From: Treponema sp.
Lineage (GTDB): Bacteria; Spirochaetota; Spirochaetia; Treponematales; Treponemataceae
Assembly: GCA_024400915.1 (NCBI GenBank)
Contig: JAKSLX010000003.1
Coordinates: 124,001-188,000, forward strand
DNA: 64,000 nucleotides
Reading direction: 5' to 3'
Below the pieces are notes generated by a model. It saw nothing but the letters and a program-made list of their open reading frames with translations. It did no database searches and was not told where the DNA came from. This document shows, piece after piece, positions 34,581 to 43,479 of the stretch. Position 1 is the stretch's first letter, and each line of letters opens with the position of its first letter. A program made the position numbers and the translations under genes.

Positions 34581-35392
34581 AAACTTTTAGTCTTAGGGAC
34601 AGGAAGCTTGTTACGGAAAATCCTGCATTCATCATGGCAATTGTAAATGCCACTCCCGACAGTTTTTTTTCTGAAAGCCGTGGAAGCCTTGACCGTGCCC
34701 TTAAGATGATTGATGAAGGTGCAGATCTTCTTGATATCGGAGGCGAGTCAACAAGACCGGGTTCTGCCTATGTTGATGAAGCGGAAGAAATTAAAAGGGT
34801 TGTGCCTCTGGTCAGAGAAATCAGAAAACACAGCAATATACCAATTTCAATCGATACAAGAAAAAAAGCAGTCATGGAAGCTGCCTTTGGTGAAGGTGCC
34901 GACATTTTGAATGATGTTTCAGCCCTTGAAGATGATCCTCTGATGGCAAAATTTTGTGCAGAAACAAATATTCCTGTAATACTCATGCATAAGAGGGGAA
35001 TTCCGGGAAACATGCAAAGCAATACGGAGTACGGCAATGTTTTTGACGAGGTAAGTTCATATCTTGAAGCTCGTGCTGATTTTGCAATTTCAAGCGGTGT
35101 AAAAAAAGAAAGTATTATCGTTGATCCGGGTGTAGGCTTTGGAAAAGATCTTGAAGGAAACCTTCAGCTTATAAAAAACTGCGGGAAACTTTGTGGCGGA
35201 AAATATCCAGTTCTCATGGCCCTTTCCAGAAAAACCTGCATCGGCCAAATGACAGGCAGGGAAGTTGACGGCCGCCTTTACGGGACTTTAGCTGCCGATT
35301 TGATTTCTGTATTGAACGGTGCCTTTATGGTTCGCGTCCACGATTGTGCTCCTTGCGTTGATACTTTTGCTGTGTTAAAATCTTTACTATAA
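34577..35392 (+). CDS. folP: Dihydropteroate synthase
   Basis: A 271-residue TIM-barrel enzyme that joins p-aminobenzoate to the pterin in folate synthesis. MAIVNATPDSFF, DIGGESTRPG, a D-T-R-K pterin-site segment (SIDTRKKAVME), VDPGVGFGKDLEGNLQLI and SRKTCIG are the family signatures. Its ATG overlaps the dxs stop by four bases (ATGA), so I rejected an ATG 33 bases upstream. Confidence 0.96.
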   Translation: MKTFSLRDRKLVTENPAFIMAIVNATPDSFFSESRGSLDRALKMIDEGADLLDIGGESTRPGSAYVDEAEEIKRVVPLVREIRKHSNIPISIDTRKKAVMEAAFGEGADILNDVSALEDDPLMAKFCAETNIPVILMHKRGIPGNMQSNTEYGNVFDEVSSYLEARADFAISSGVKKESIIVDPGVGFGKDLEGNLQLIKNCGKLCGGKYPVLMALSRKTCIGQMTGREVDGRLYGTLAADLISVLNGAFMVRVHDCAPCVDTFAVLKSLL

Positions 35393-35395
35393 AGT

Positions 35396-36226
35396 ATGAA
35401 TCAATTTGCAGTTCTCTTAAAGATATATGACGGAATAAGACCTTTACTCGATATAGCTATACTTACTTTCCTTCTTTATAAAGTCTATAAGATCATCAAC
35501 CAGACTAATGCCGTTCAGATCATTAAGTCTGCCATCATCGTTGTTATTGCCTATGCTGTAACCTATATTTTTCAGCTCAAGACCATGATGTGGATTTTTT
35601 CTGTCCTTGCTCCTGGGCTTGTGCTTGTATTTGCCATTGTCTTTCAGCCTGAACTCAGAAAAGTGTTCCTGAAACTTGGTCAGGGAAGGTGGTTTACCAT
35701 CGGTTCAAGGGCTAAGCATACCTACGTGGATTCCGTTCTCATTGCGGCTGATCTTCTTTCAAAGCAGAAGAGGGGTATGCTCGTGTGCTTCATGCGCCAC
35801 ACAAAGGTTGATAACTTTCTAGAGACCGGAACCATAATGAATGCCGATCTTTCTTCCAATCTTCTTGTTACGATTTTTGGTCACAACACGCCTCTCCATG
35901 ATGGTGCCTGTTTCATAAAGGGAAATAAAATTCTTGCTGCAGGATGTTTTCTTCCTGTAAGTGAACAGTATGATATCAAGAAAACTTTCGGTACAAGACA
36001 TAGGGCTGCCCTCGGTTTGAGCGAAGTTACAGACTGCGTGATTCTCATTGTAAGTGAAGAAACTGGCGCCTTCTCTCTGGCCTATGATTCAAAGCTTCAC
36101 TATGACCTTACGGCAGATCAGGTTACCAAGATTCTTGAACGCCAGCTGGATATAACTCCGGATCAGCAGATTATTGAGGATACTATTGATGAACACAAAA
36201 CACTTACTGGAAAAACTGATAGATAA
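35396..36226 (+). CDS. cdaA: Diadenylate cyclase CdaA
   Basis: A 276-residue membrane enzyme that makes c-di-AMP from two ATP. Three hydrophobic segments occupy residues about 15-85. The DAC domain carries the two catalytic motifs: Asp169-Gly-Ala in LHDGACF and Arg201-His-Arg in GTRHRAALG. It starts three bases after folP, and the next gene encodes the YbbR-domain partner CdaR, as in Gram-positive cdaA operons. c-di-AMP controls potassium and osmotic balance in other bacteria; its targets here are not visible. Confidence 0.95.
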   Translation: MNQFAVLLKIYDGIRPLLDIAILTFLLYKVYKIINQTNAVQIIKSAIIVVIAYAVTYIFQLKTMMWIFSVLAPGLVLVFAIVFQPELRKVFLKLGQGRWFTIGSRAKHTYVDSVLIAADLLSKQKRGMLVCFMRHTKVDNFLETGTIMNADLSSNLLVTIFGHNTPLHDGACFIKGNKILAAGCFLPVSEQYDIKKTFGTRHRAALGLSEVTDCVILIVSEETGAFSLAYDSKLHYDLTADQVTKILERQLDITPDQQIIEDTIDEHKTLTGKTDR

Positions 36227-37205
36227 CTGGCCCGTAAAAGCCCTGTGCTTTGTTCTCGCGTGCATCATTTATTTTTTTCATCAGGTTTCTCTTCTTGAAA
36301 CAAGGACTTTTTCAGTTCCCCTTGAAATAAGGTCGGAAGGAAACATGATTCCTGTAAGCGGACTGGAAAAGGAAAAATACATAAAGGTAAAGGTTCGAAC
36401 AAAAAGGGAACAGATTCCTCTCATAACTGAAAATGATTTGACTGCCTACGTGGACATTTCTTCCAGAACAAAGGAAGGCAGCTGGGCATTTCCTGTAAGC
36501 ATCGGTATTTCGGAAAAAATGATAGAGATGGATCTTGATCCTCTTGAAATTACCGCAACTCCGGATAACTTGAAGTTTGACATTCAGAAAAAAGCTACCA
36601 AACAGGTTCCTGTTGTTTCAAAAGTATTTGGAACGCCAGCCCATGGTTACAAGGCCCTTTCCATTCAGCTTGAACCTTCCCATGTTTTTCTTGTGGGACC
36701 TAAATTCATGCTTGATGAAATAAATGAAATTCCCGCCGGTTCTGTTAATATTGAGAACTCTGAAATTTCCGTTTCTAAAATTCTCAAGGCTATTTCAACC
36801 AATGCTTACATTTCCATTATCGATGACCCTCACATCAAGGCTCATGTTCCGGTGGTTTCTGAAGCAATGGTAAAGGAACTTGCTGATATTGAAATCAAAT
36901 TCAATTCCCTTGCAGACGAATTTGTCATTGAGGGGGATGCAAAAAAAGTTGATCTTACCATCGAAGGCAGTGTTGTTGATATTGAAAAATTCCGCATGAA
37001 AAACCTGAGCGTTTATGCTGATCTTTCTTTCATTACTGAGCCAGGTGTTTATACAGTTCCAGTTATTGTTGAACTTTCTCCTGCCTATTCCCTTGCCCAG
37101 AGTTCCCTTGCTGAAGTGGAAATAACTGTTGTCAAAAAAGAAGAAAAAAATACCGAAGATATAAATGTGGAAAATGAACATGTCCTTAGCGGGGAATCCT
37201 TATGA
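36189..37205 (+). CDS. cdaR: YbbR-domain protein, CdaR-type regulator of CdaA
   Basis: A 338-residue protein with one N-terminal membrane segment (about 15-35) and several extracytoplasmic YbbR repeats, each about 80-90 residues with beta-strand patterns (for example EKEKYIKVKVRTKREQIP and KQVPVVSKVFGTPAHGYK). CdaR binds CdaA in the membrane and tunes c-di-AMP synthesis. The ATG at 36189 preceded by GAGGAT is preferred. It overlaps cdaA by 38 bases and acpS by four. Confidence 0.88.
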   Translation: MNTKHLLEKLIDNWPVKALCFVLACIIYFFHQVSLLETRTFSVPLEIRSEGNMIPVSGLEKEKYIKVKVRTKREQIPLITENDLTAYVDISSRTKEGSWAFPVSIGISEKMIEMDLDPLEITATPDNLKFDIQKKATKQVPVVSKVFGTPAHGYKALSIQLEPSHVFLVGPKFMLDEINEIPAGSVNIENSEISVSKILKAISTNAYISIIDDPHIKAHVPVVSEAMVKELADIEIKFNSLADEFVIEGDAKKVDLTIEGSVVDIEKFRMKNLSVYADLSFITEPGVYTVPVIVELSPAYSLAQSSLAEVEITVVKKEEKNTEDINVENEHVLSGESL

Positions 37206-37591
37206 TTTTTGGAATCGGCTGTGACATCGTTAAAATTTCCCGGCTTGAAAAATGGGTTCAGGCAGAAGATTCCTATGTAAGACGTTTTTTTAACGAAAAG
37301 GAAAGACTTGATGAAAGTGTTTCTTTCAGAAGAAAATGCGAGTCCTATGCAGGAAAATTTGCCGCAAAGGAAGCTTTTTCCAAGGCTTTGGGAACCGGCA
37401 TTTCCGGCTTTAGCCTGAAGGATGTTTTTGTTGTTTCCGACCCAAAAGGGAAACCTGTATTTTATGTTACGGGTGATGCTGAGAAACTTGTGGAAGAACG
37501 TTGCGGCAAGAACTACAGGATTCATGTTTCCATAAGTCATGAAAAAGAATATGCAGTTGCCTATGCGGTAATCGAAACTGGCAGCTTGTAA
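37202..37591 (+). CDS. acpS: Holo-[acyl-carrier-protein] synthase
   Basis: A 129-residue transferase that attaches 4'-phosphopantetheine from CoA to acyl carrier protein. GIGCDIVKISRLEKW has the metal-binding Asp, and FAAKEAFSKALGTGI has the second acidic residue and catalytic lysine; HVSISHEKEYAVAYAV is the closing motif. Length is typical. It overlaps cdaR by four bases. Confidence 0.95.
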   Translation: MIFGIGCDIVKISRLEKWVQAEDSYVRRFFNEKERLDESVSFRRKCESYAGKFAAKEAFSKALGTGISGFSLKDVFVVSDPKGKPVFYVTGDAEKLVEERCGKNYRIHVSISHEKEYAVAYAVIETGSL

Positions 37592-37601
37592 TAGAGAGGT
37601 A

Positions 37602-38519
37602 ATGATGGCAAAGAAAAATTTCAGCAAGGCGTTTGTAATGGATGAAGGACCAAAGAAACCGGCCATTTCCTATTGGGCAAAGGAAGATGTCATGTGTCCT
37701 GTATGCCAGAAACCTTTTAAGCAGGAAGTAATGCATCAGGGTGGCGGTAGAACTATTGCCGGAAACCTTACTGATGAACTCCACAGAAATTATGAACCTT
37801 CAAAAAAATTCGGCCGTGTTTATCCTCTCATCTATGAAATCGGTGTATGTCCAAATTGTCATACTGCCTTGTTCTGGAAGGATTTTAAATCCATTAAAGA
37901 CGGAGCTACCTTTGACCGTCTTGCAGCTACTTCTGAAAAAAGAATAAAGGCTGTAGAGACTATTTTCCCTCATTACAATGTCTATGACGAGCGCACTCTT
38001 TTTGATGGTGCAGCCATGTATTATCTTGCACTTCTGTGCTATGAAAATGTGGACATTGCTTATTCACCAACATTTAAGAAGGCAGAAATTGCATTGAGAC
38101 TTGCCTGGCTTTGTCAGGACATCGAGCATGTTAGCCCTGGCCATAACTATGACTATGTGGCTCAGGTTTTCTACCGCAAGGCTTTGTTCTTCTATCAGCA
38201 GACTCTTATAAATGAAACGGGTAGAATCGAATCAATTGAATCGGTTTCCCATTTTGGCCCTGATACTGACAAGAACTACGGTTATGACGGAATAATCTAT
38301 CTTTCCGGACTTTTGGAATACAAGTACGGTCAGCATGAAAACCTTCAGCTTCGCCTTAAGAAACTTGAGGACAGCAAGAAAGCCATTGCCCGCATCTTTG
38401 GTTTGGGAAAATCAAGCAAGGCAAAGCCAGGACCTCTTCTTGAAGTAGCCCGAGACCTTTACGACAAGCTTGCTGCAGAACTTGGCTCAAACAACATCTT
38501 CGGCGACGACGATGAATAA
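37602..38519 (+). CDS. DUF2225 protein with zinc-like cysteines
   Basis: A 305-residue cytoplasmic protein of the DUF2225 family. Cysteine pairs MCPVCQKPF near residue 30 and VCPNCHTALFW near residue 82 look like one metal site. The remaining ~200 residues are helical with TPR-like character (YYLALLCYENVDIAYSPTFK). GAGAGGT precedes two adjacent ATGs, so the first residue is uncertain by one. It overlaps truA by eight bases. The function of the family is not known to me. Confidence 0.85.
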   Translation: MMAKKNFSKAFVMDEGPKKPAISYWAKEDVMCPVCQKPFKQEVMHQGGGRTIAGNLTDELHRNYEPSKKFGRVYPLIYEIGVCPNCHTALFWKDFKSIKDGATFDRLAATSEKRIKAVETIFPHYNVYDERTLFDGAAMYYLALLCYENVDIAYSPTFKKAEIALRLAWLCQDIEHVSPGHNYDYVAQVFYRKALFFYQQTLINETGRIESIESVSHFGPDTDKNYGYDGIIYLSGLLEYKYGQHENLQLRLKKLEDSKKAIARIFGLGKSSKAKPGPLLEVARDLYDKLAAELGSNNIFGDDDE

Positions 38520-39324
38520 CATTCTCCTTACTGTTTCATACGATGGAACGGATTTCTGCGGATGGCAGAGGCAGGATAAGTCTGACGGTGGAGAACCCGT
38601 AAGGACCGTACAGGGGGAACTAGAAGCCGCCATTGAAAAAATGGTTGGACAGCCACTTAAGCTTTATGGCAGCGGAAGAACTGACAGTGGAGTTCATGCT
38701 GTAGGTCAGGCTGCCAACTTTGAATGTCCACACGACAACATAACTCCAGAAAATTATCTTCGCGCACTCAATGGACTATTGCCTCCAGATATAAGGGTCA
38801 TGAAGGTTGAGAAAAAAGACATGTCCTTTAACTCAAGGTTCAGTGCCACAAGCCGCAAATACCGCTACTTTATTCAGTGCGGCAAACCTTCCTTTGCCCA
38901 TGAAACAAGGTACAGGTGGTTTATTCCAAGAAGACCGGATATCAAGGTTCTCAATGACATGGCTTCCTGCCTTAAAGGGGAAATTGACTGTGCAACTTTT
39001 GCGGCTAGCGGAGACAAAAGCCTTTCTACTTTCCGGTATCTTGAAAATGCTTTTTTCTACTGGGATGACGAAGAAAAGGGACTTCTTGTTTTTGAAATTC
39101 AGGCCAATGCCTTTCTTTGGAAGATGGTCAGGTCAATTACAGGAACAATCATAGAAGCCGAAAAAAAAGGAATGACCGGTAAAGATTTCAGGGAGATTCT
39201 TGAAAGCCACAACAGGAGCCGGGCCATGAGGACTGCGCCTGCAACAGGACTTTTCCTGTGGGAGATTTTCTTTGATGGTCCTGTTCGTCATGACAGGATC
39301 AACGGATCTGTTACATCAGATTAA
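38512..39324 (+). CDS. truA: tRNA pseudouridine(38-40) synthase TruA
   Basis: A 270-residue enzyme that isomerises uridines 38-40 in the tRNA anticodon stem. The catalytic Asp58 lies in GSGRTDSGVHA; FCGWQRQ near the start and FLWKMVRSITGTII near residue 205 are further signatures. I chose the ATG at 38512, eight bases inside the preceding gene, because an upstream ATG at 38470 adds residues foreign to the family. It ends the dxs operon and overlaps priA by 14 bases. Confidence 0.95.
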   Translation: MNNILLTVSYDGTDFCGWQRQDKSDGGEPVRTVQGELEAAIEKMVGQPLKLYGSGRTDSGVHAVGQAANFECPHDNITPENYLRALNGLLPPDIRVMKVEKKDMSFNSRFSATSRKYRYFIQCGKPSFAHETRYRWFIPRRPDIKVLNDMASCLKGEIDCATFAASGDKSLSTFRYLENAFFYWDDEEKGLLVFEIQANAFLWKMVRSITGTIIEAEKKGMTGKDFREILESHNRSRAMRTAPATGLFLWEIFFDGPVRHDRINGSVTSD

Positions 39325-41323
39325 GTGGATCGACATCAACTTCTATGTAGACGTCTTTCAGTGGTTTGTATCCCCATACAAGGGCCTTTGCAGCTTCCTG
39401 CAAGGGCTTTATGTTTTTTCCCCTGAGGAGAACCTGCCACCTGTAGTTTCCTGCAACCATGTTCAATGGACATTCTGCAGGTCCAAGAATTTCAACTTCG
39501 GGAGGAGCCTTTTTTTCAAGGATTCTTGATGCGGCTTCTGCTGCGGCCTGTGCAGAATTTGGAACTGCAGATCGGAATACCAGCCTCAATAATCTTGTAA
39601 AAGGCGGGAATCCAAGAATCTTTCTCATTTCAATTTCTTTTTTATAGAATCCTTCCGTATCGTTTCTTACAGCAAAAGAAATTGCATCCCTTTCAGGATT
39701 GTAAGACTGGACAACAACTTTTCCGTCAGGAAAAAATCTCCCGGCGCGGCCTGCGACTTGGGTTATGAGGGCAAAGGTTTTTTCTGATGCACGGAAATCC
39801 GGCAGGTGAAGGGATGAGTCTGCCAGCACTACGCCTACAAGCTTTAGCTTTGGGAAATTAAGGCCTTTTGCTACCATCTGGGTTCCAAGCAGGATGTCAG
39901 CTTCTCCCTTTTTGAAGGCGTCAAAGCGTTCCTGAAGTTCCCCCTTGTGATGAAGGGAATCGGTGTCGGCCCTAAGGACCCTTGCATTTGGGAATTTAGA
40001 TTTTACCTCACTTTCAATGTATTCTGTGCCAAAGCCTGAATATCCTATGTCCAGGGATCCGCATTCGGGACATTGCTGTGGTGGAGTTGTGCTGTAGCCG
40101 CAGTAATGGCAGCGAAGCCTGTTTTCGCTTTTGTGATAGGTAAGGGCTACGGAACAGTTCCTGCACTTGAGTTCAAATCCGCAGGAAGAACATCTGAAAA
40201 AGTGGGTAAAGCCGCGCCTGTTTAAAAACAGAATGGTCTGCTTGTTTTCTTTAATAGTAGATTCAATTTCTGAATTAAGTTTTCTTGAAATGCAGTTCTC
40301 ACCGTTTGCTTCCGAAGAAAGGTTTATGCACTCAATCTTTGGAACGGCACCTCCGGCAAGCCTCCTTGTGAGAACATGCTTTATGAGTTTTCCTTCGGCC
40401 ATGGAGTGCCATGCTTCCATTGAAGGCGTTGCAGAGCCCATGAGCAATGGAATGTTTTCATGGGAGCACCTGAGCATTCCTATCTGCCTTGCGTGATACC
40501 TTGGGGATGATCCGCTTTTGTATGAAGAGTCGTGTTCTTCGTCGATGATTACTAGTCCAAGGTCAGGTACAGGTGCAAAGATGGCGCTTCTTGCTCCGAT
40601 GACAACCCTTGCTTCCTTGTGGAGTATCCTTTTCCATTCTCCAAGTCGCTGACTCGGTGTAAGTTCCGAATGTAGTACTGCTGCCGTATTTCCGAATCTT
40701 GCCCTTACGGCTTCCACTACCTGAGGTGTAAGGCCAATTTCAGGAACCAGGTATATTACGCCTTTTCCCTGCTGCATTACAGAATCAGCACAGGTCAGGA
40801 AAACTTCTGTCTTGCCGCTTCCTGTTGTGCCGTAGAGGTAATGGAATTTAGATGGTGCCCCGGACGACAAAATGCCTTGAACCGCATTCTTCTGTTCGTC
40901 GGAGAGTTCCTTTTTTTCAAATCCCTTTTCGTCCTGAAAGAAAGAGAAACCTGGAATCTCTGTTTCCCTTTTCCCTGAAGGAATCATTGCAAAAACGCAT
41001 TCACCTATGGGAGCAATGTAATAGCTGCTCATGAAGGAAGCTATTGAAAGCAGTTCCCTTGTAAGGAGCGGTTCGCTGTCCACATATTTGACTGCATTTC
41101 TTATCTTGTCGTCACCAACGGAACAGGACTTTGGAATTGAGTCGTATACGGCGGTTACAAATCCAGTGGTCTTTCGGTTTCCGAATTTTACTTCCACACG
41201 GTAACCGAAAGGGTCTTTAGGCAATTCTTTCTTGCCGTCATCCAGAGGTTCCCTGTAAGTAAAGGCCTGGTTCAACGGAACATTGAGGACAACATCTATG
41301 TAGCGGCTTTTATTTTCACTCAT
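39311..41323 (-). CDS. priA: Primosomal protein N' (replication restart helicase PriA)
   Basis: A 670-residue helicase that reloads the replisome at stalled forks. Walker A GTTGSGKTEVF and motif II DEEHDSSYK are present; two zinc clusters are seen in CSSCGFELKCRNC and CHYCGYSTTPPQQCPEC. The N-terminal DNA-binding domain starts near residue 10 (VVLNVPLNQAFTY). It overlaps the uracil-DNA glycosylase gene by four bases, so the repair genes form one transcript with the glycosyltransferase. Confidence 0.97.
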   Translation of the reverse strand: MSENKSRYIDVVLNVPLNQAFTYREPLDDGKKELPKDPFGYRVEVKFGNRKTTGFVTAVYDSIPKSCSVGDDKIRNAVKYVDSEPLLTRELLSIASFMSSYYIAPIGECVFAMIPSGKRETEIPGFSFFQDEKGFEKKELSDEQKNAVQGILSSGAPSKFHYLYGTTGSGKTEVFLTCADSVMQQGKGVIYLVPEIGLTPQVVEAVRARFGNTAAVLHSELTPSQRLGEWKRILHKEARVVIGARSAIFAPVPDLGLVIIDEEHDSSYKSGSSPRYHARQIGMLRCSHENIPLLMGSATPSMEAWHSMAEGKLIKHVLTRRLAGGAVPKIECINLSSEANGENCISRKLNSEIESTIKENKQTILFLNRRGFTHFFRCSSCGFELKCRNCSVALTYHKSENRLRCHYCGYSTTPPQQCPECGSLDIGYSGFGTEYIESEVKSKFPNARVLRADTDSLHHKGELQERFDAFKKGEADILLGTQMVAKGLNFPKLKLVGVVLADSSLHLPDFRASEKTFALITQVAGRAGRFFPDGKVVVQSYNPERDAISFAVRNDTEGFYKKEIEMRKILGFPPFTRLLRLVFRSAVPNSAQAAAEAASRILEKKAPPEVEILGPAECPLNMVAGNYRWQVLLRGKNIKPLQEAAKALVWGYKPLKDVYIEVDVDPLNLM

Positions 41324-42186
41324 TTCTGTGTGTAGAAGATTTCTGCGTAGTCTGGTTTTTCAGCAAGGAGTTTTTCGCGGAATTTCTTCAGGTCCTGCCA
41401 AGCCGGTGCTTTAAGACGTTCGTCTCGGAGGAGGGCACTTGGATGGTATGTTGCCATGAGGGGGATCCTTTCGTTTCCAAACTGAAATTCAAGCCATTGT
41501 CCGCGAAGGGCATTTATCCCCGTGTTGGTCTTAAGTAGATTCTGCACTGCCGTACGGCCCATGGCAAGAATGAACTTTGGCTTGAGAAGGTGAATCTGCG
41601 CCTGAAGATATCCTGCACAGGCTGCGGCTTCGTCTGGCATTGGCGTCCTGTTCATCGGAGGACGGCACTTTACTATATTTGCAATGTAGCAGTTTGTAGT
41701 GCGGCTCAGGGCGATTGCGGCAAGCATTTTGTCTAGTAGCTGACCTGCCTTTCCTACAAAAGGTCTGCCGCTCAAATCCTCATCTTCTCCAGGGCCTTCG
41801 CCTATGACCATGACATAAGGATGTTCAACGCCTTCTCCCGGTACCGTATTTTTTCTTGTGTTTGCAAGAACACAGTTGCGGCAGGATGAAATTTTTTCAC
41901 AAATGGAATCTAATGTTATTCCGCTTTTGTTTTCATTTCTGACAGGTTCTGATGCCGGAACCGTAGCTTCTACCGTAGTTTCCGCGGCTGGCTGCTGTTC
42001 TAATGGTGCAGACTTTGTTTTTGCAGGTGCTGCTTCAATATGTACTGGTTCAGGTTCAATAAATTCAATTACATCATCATCAAAAGCAACATTGTCTCCC
42101 TGAAATTTAGGGGACTTGTATCCATAAACCCAGGAAGAGGAAAGCTTTAATAGGTTGTATATGGTTTCTTTTTCGTCAGATGTCAT
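41320..42186 (-). CDS. Uracil-DNA glycosylase, family 4 ([4Fe-4S] type)
   Basis: A 288-residue enzyme that removes uracil from DNA. The catalytic core begins MVIGEGPGEDEDLSGRPFVG and ends with the ATYHPSALLRD segment; cysteines in SCRNCVLANTRKN and IVKCRPPMN with one in AAACAGYL bind the iron-sulfur cluster. The first ~95 residues are an acidic and alanine-rich linker with no known domain, often seen in bacterial members fused to DNA-polymerase contacts. It overlaps both neighbours by four bases. Confidence 0.93.
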   Translation of the reverse strand: MTSDEKETIYNLLKLSSSWVYGYKSPKFQGDNVAFDDDVIEFIEPEPVHIEAAPAKTKSAPLEQQPAAETTVEATVPASEPVRNENKSGITLDSICEKISSCRNCVLANTRKNTVPGEGVEHPYVMVIGEGPGEDEDLSGRPFVGKAGQLLDKMLAAIALSRTTNCYIANIVKCRPPMNRTPMPDEAAACAGYLQAQIHLLKPKFILAMGRTAVQNLLKTNTGINALRGQWLEFQFGNERIPLMATYHPSALLRDERLKAPAWQDLKKFREKLLAEKPDYAEIFYTQK

Positions 42187-43418
42187 TTTGTTTCCTGTCT
42201 TCTATGTTTGGTTTCGTGAATCCTTATGGCTTCTTCGTAACATTCCACAAGGGTTGGTGTAAGGCTTGAAATCTTCCATTTTTCCGCCCAATCCATAGCT
42301 TCCCGGGATTTTTCCTCATGAAGCTTCTTGTTTTTCAGAAGTTCAAGTACGCGGCCTGTAAACTCAGTAACATCATCACTGACCATAAATCCGCCGTTGT
42401 CTCCCTGCATTACGTCAAGGGTTCCCATTTCTCCAATGGCTACGACAGGAAGCCCCGAAAGCATTGCTTCAACAGTAACAAGTCCCTGGGTTTCAGTTTT
42501 GCTCGGGAAAGTAAAGACATCGGCACGCCTGTAGAAATAAATGAGGTTGGATCCTTCGATGTAGCCCGTAAAGAATACGGATTTTTCGAGTCCCAGTTCC
42601 TTTGCCTTTTCCTGAAGTTCAGACAATGCAGGTCCACCACCGACCAAAAGGAGGGCAGTTTTAGGCATGGTTTTCTGAACTTCCCTAAGGACGTCAAAAA
42701 GAAATTCAAGGTTCTTTTCCTTGACGACACGGCCCACATAGAGAAGAATCTTCTTTCCCCTTATGCCTGGAAATTTCTTGTTTATCCTGTTGATTACAAT
42801 ATTGTTCTGTTTCTTGCTGAATGCAAGTTTTGAAGACGGAATCCCCGTTGGAATGATGTGTGATTCACGGTCAATGCCGTATTCCTTTACTACTTCTGCA
42901 ATTCTCTTTGTTGGTGCAATGATGACATCAGTTCTTTTCAGGTAGAACCTTACCACTTCCTTGCCAAGCTTTCTGGAACTTCTTTTTGGAACATAAGTCA
43001 TGTAGTTTGCCAGGTAGTCTTCCCATAGCGTATGGAAGGTAAATACTGAAGGAATCCTTCTGTGACGTGCATAGATTGAACCGAAATACCCTGCAACAAA
43101 TTCCGAGTTGATGTGCACTACATCCGGTTTGAAGGCATCCATGGCCTTCTTTACGAAATGCCACTTGTCCAGACGTCCCATTCTGTCTTCCTTTGAAAAA
43201 ACGACCCTGGAAGAAGGTATCCTTATGATTTTGAAAGGCAATGCATCATCACTTGATTCGTCAAAGAAAGAGCTTTTCTGTTGTTCCTCCGTATATTCAA
43301 GGCAAACGATGGCTATTTCGTGACCGAGTTTCGTAAGTTCCTCTGCAAAAGAATGAACCGAAACGGTAACTCCGTTTATTCTTGGGAAATATGCATCGGT
43401 GAACATTGCTATTTTCAT
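42183..43418 (-). CDS. Family 4 glycosyltransferase (diacylglycerol glucosyltransferase-like)
   Basis: A 411-residue GT-B enzyme. The start MKIAMFTDAYFPRINGVTVS and the nucleotide-sugar site (FTFPSKTETQGLVTVEAMLS with the E-x7-E pattern) are typical of GT4 enzymes that glucosylate diacylglycerol or phosphatidylinositol. The acceptor cannot be read; a membrane glycolipid is likely. It has no Shine-Dalgarno site at a workable spacing, and TAAAAT ends nine bases before the ATG. It is divergent from the barrel gene at 43480. Confidence 0.9.
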   Translation of the reverse strand: MKIAMFTDAYFPRINGVTVSVHSFAEELTKLGHEIAIVCLEYTEEQQKSSFFDESSDDALPFKIIRIPSSRVVFSKEDRMGRLDKWHFVKKAMDAFKPDVVHINSEFVAGYFGSIYARHRRIPSVFTFHTLWEDYLANYMTYVPKRSSRKLGKEVVRFYLKRTDVIIAPTKRIAEVVKEYGIDRESHIIPTGIPSSKLAFSKKQNNIVINRINKKFPGIRGKKILLYVGRVVKEKNLEFLFDVLREVQKTMPKTALLLVGGGPALSELQEKAKELGLEKSVFFTGYIEGSNLIYFYRRADVFTFPSKTETQGLVTVEAMLSGLPVVAIGEMGTLDVMQGDNGGFMVSDDVTEFTGRVLELLKNKKLHEEKSREAMDWAEKWKISSLTPTLVECYEEAIRIHETKHRRQETK

Positions 43419-43427
43419 AGTCCTACA

Positions 43428-43456
43428 ATTTTAACCCATGCTTGTTTTTTCTGCAA
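43428..43456 (-). promoter_or_regulatory. Glycosyltransferase operon promoter, predicted leaderless
   Basis: Minus strand: TTGCAG (43451-43456), a 17-base spacer, TAAAAT (43428-43433), then nine bases to the ATG at 43418. It interlocks with the divergent promoter at 43442-43470. Confidence 0.6.
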
Positions 43457-43470
43457 CAATCATTTAAACT
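43442..43470 (+). promoter_or_regulatory. Promoter of the first barrel gene, predicted leaderless
   Basis: TTGTTT (43442-43447), a 17-base spacer, TAAACT (43465-43470), then nine bases to the ATG at 43480. The -35 element lies inside the spacer of the opposite promoter. Confidence 0.5.
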
Positions 43471-43479
43471 CAAAAAATC

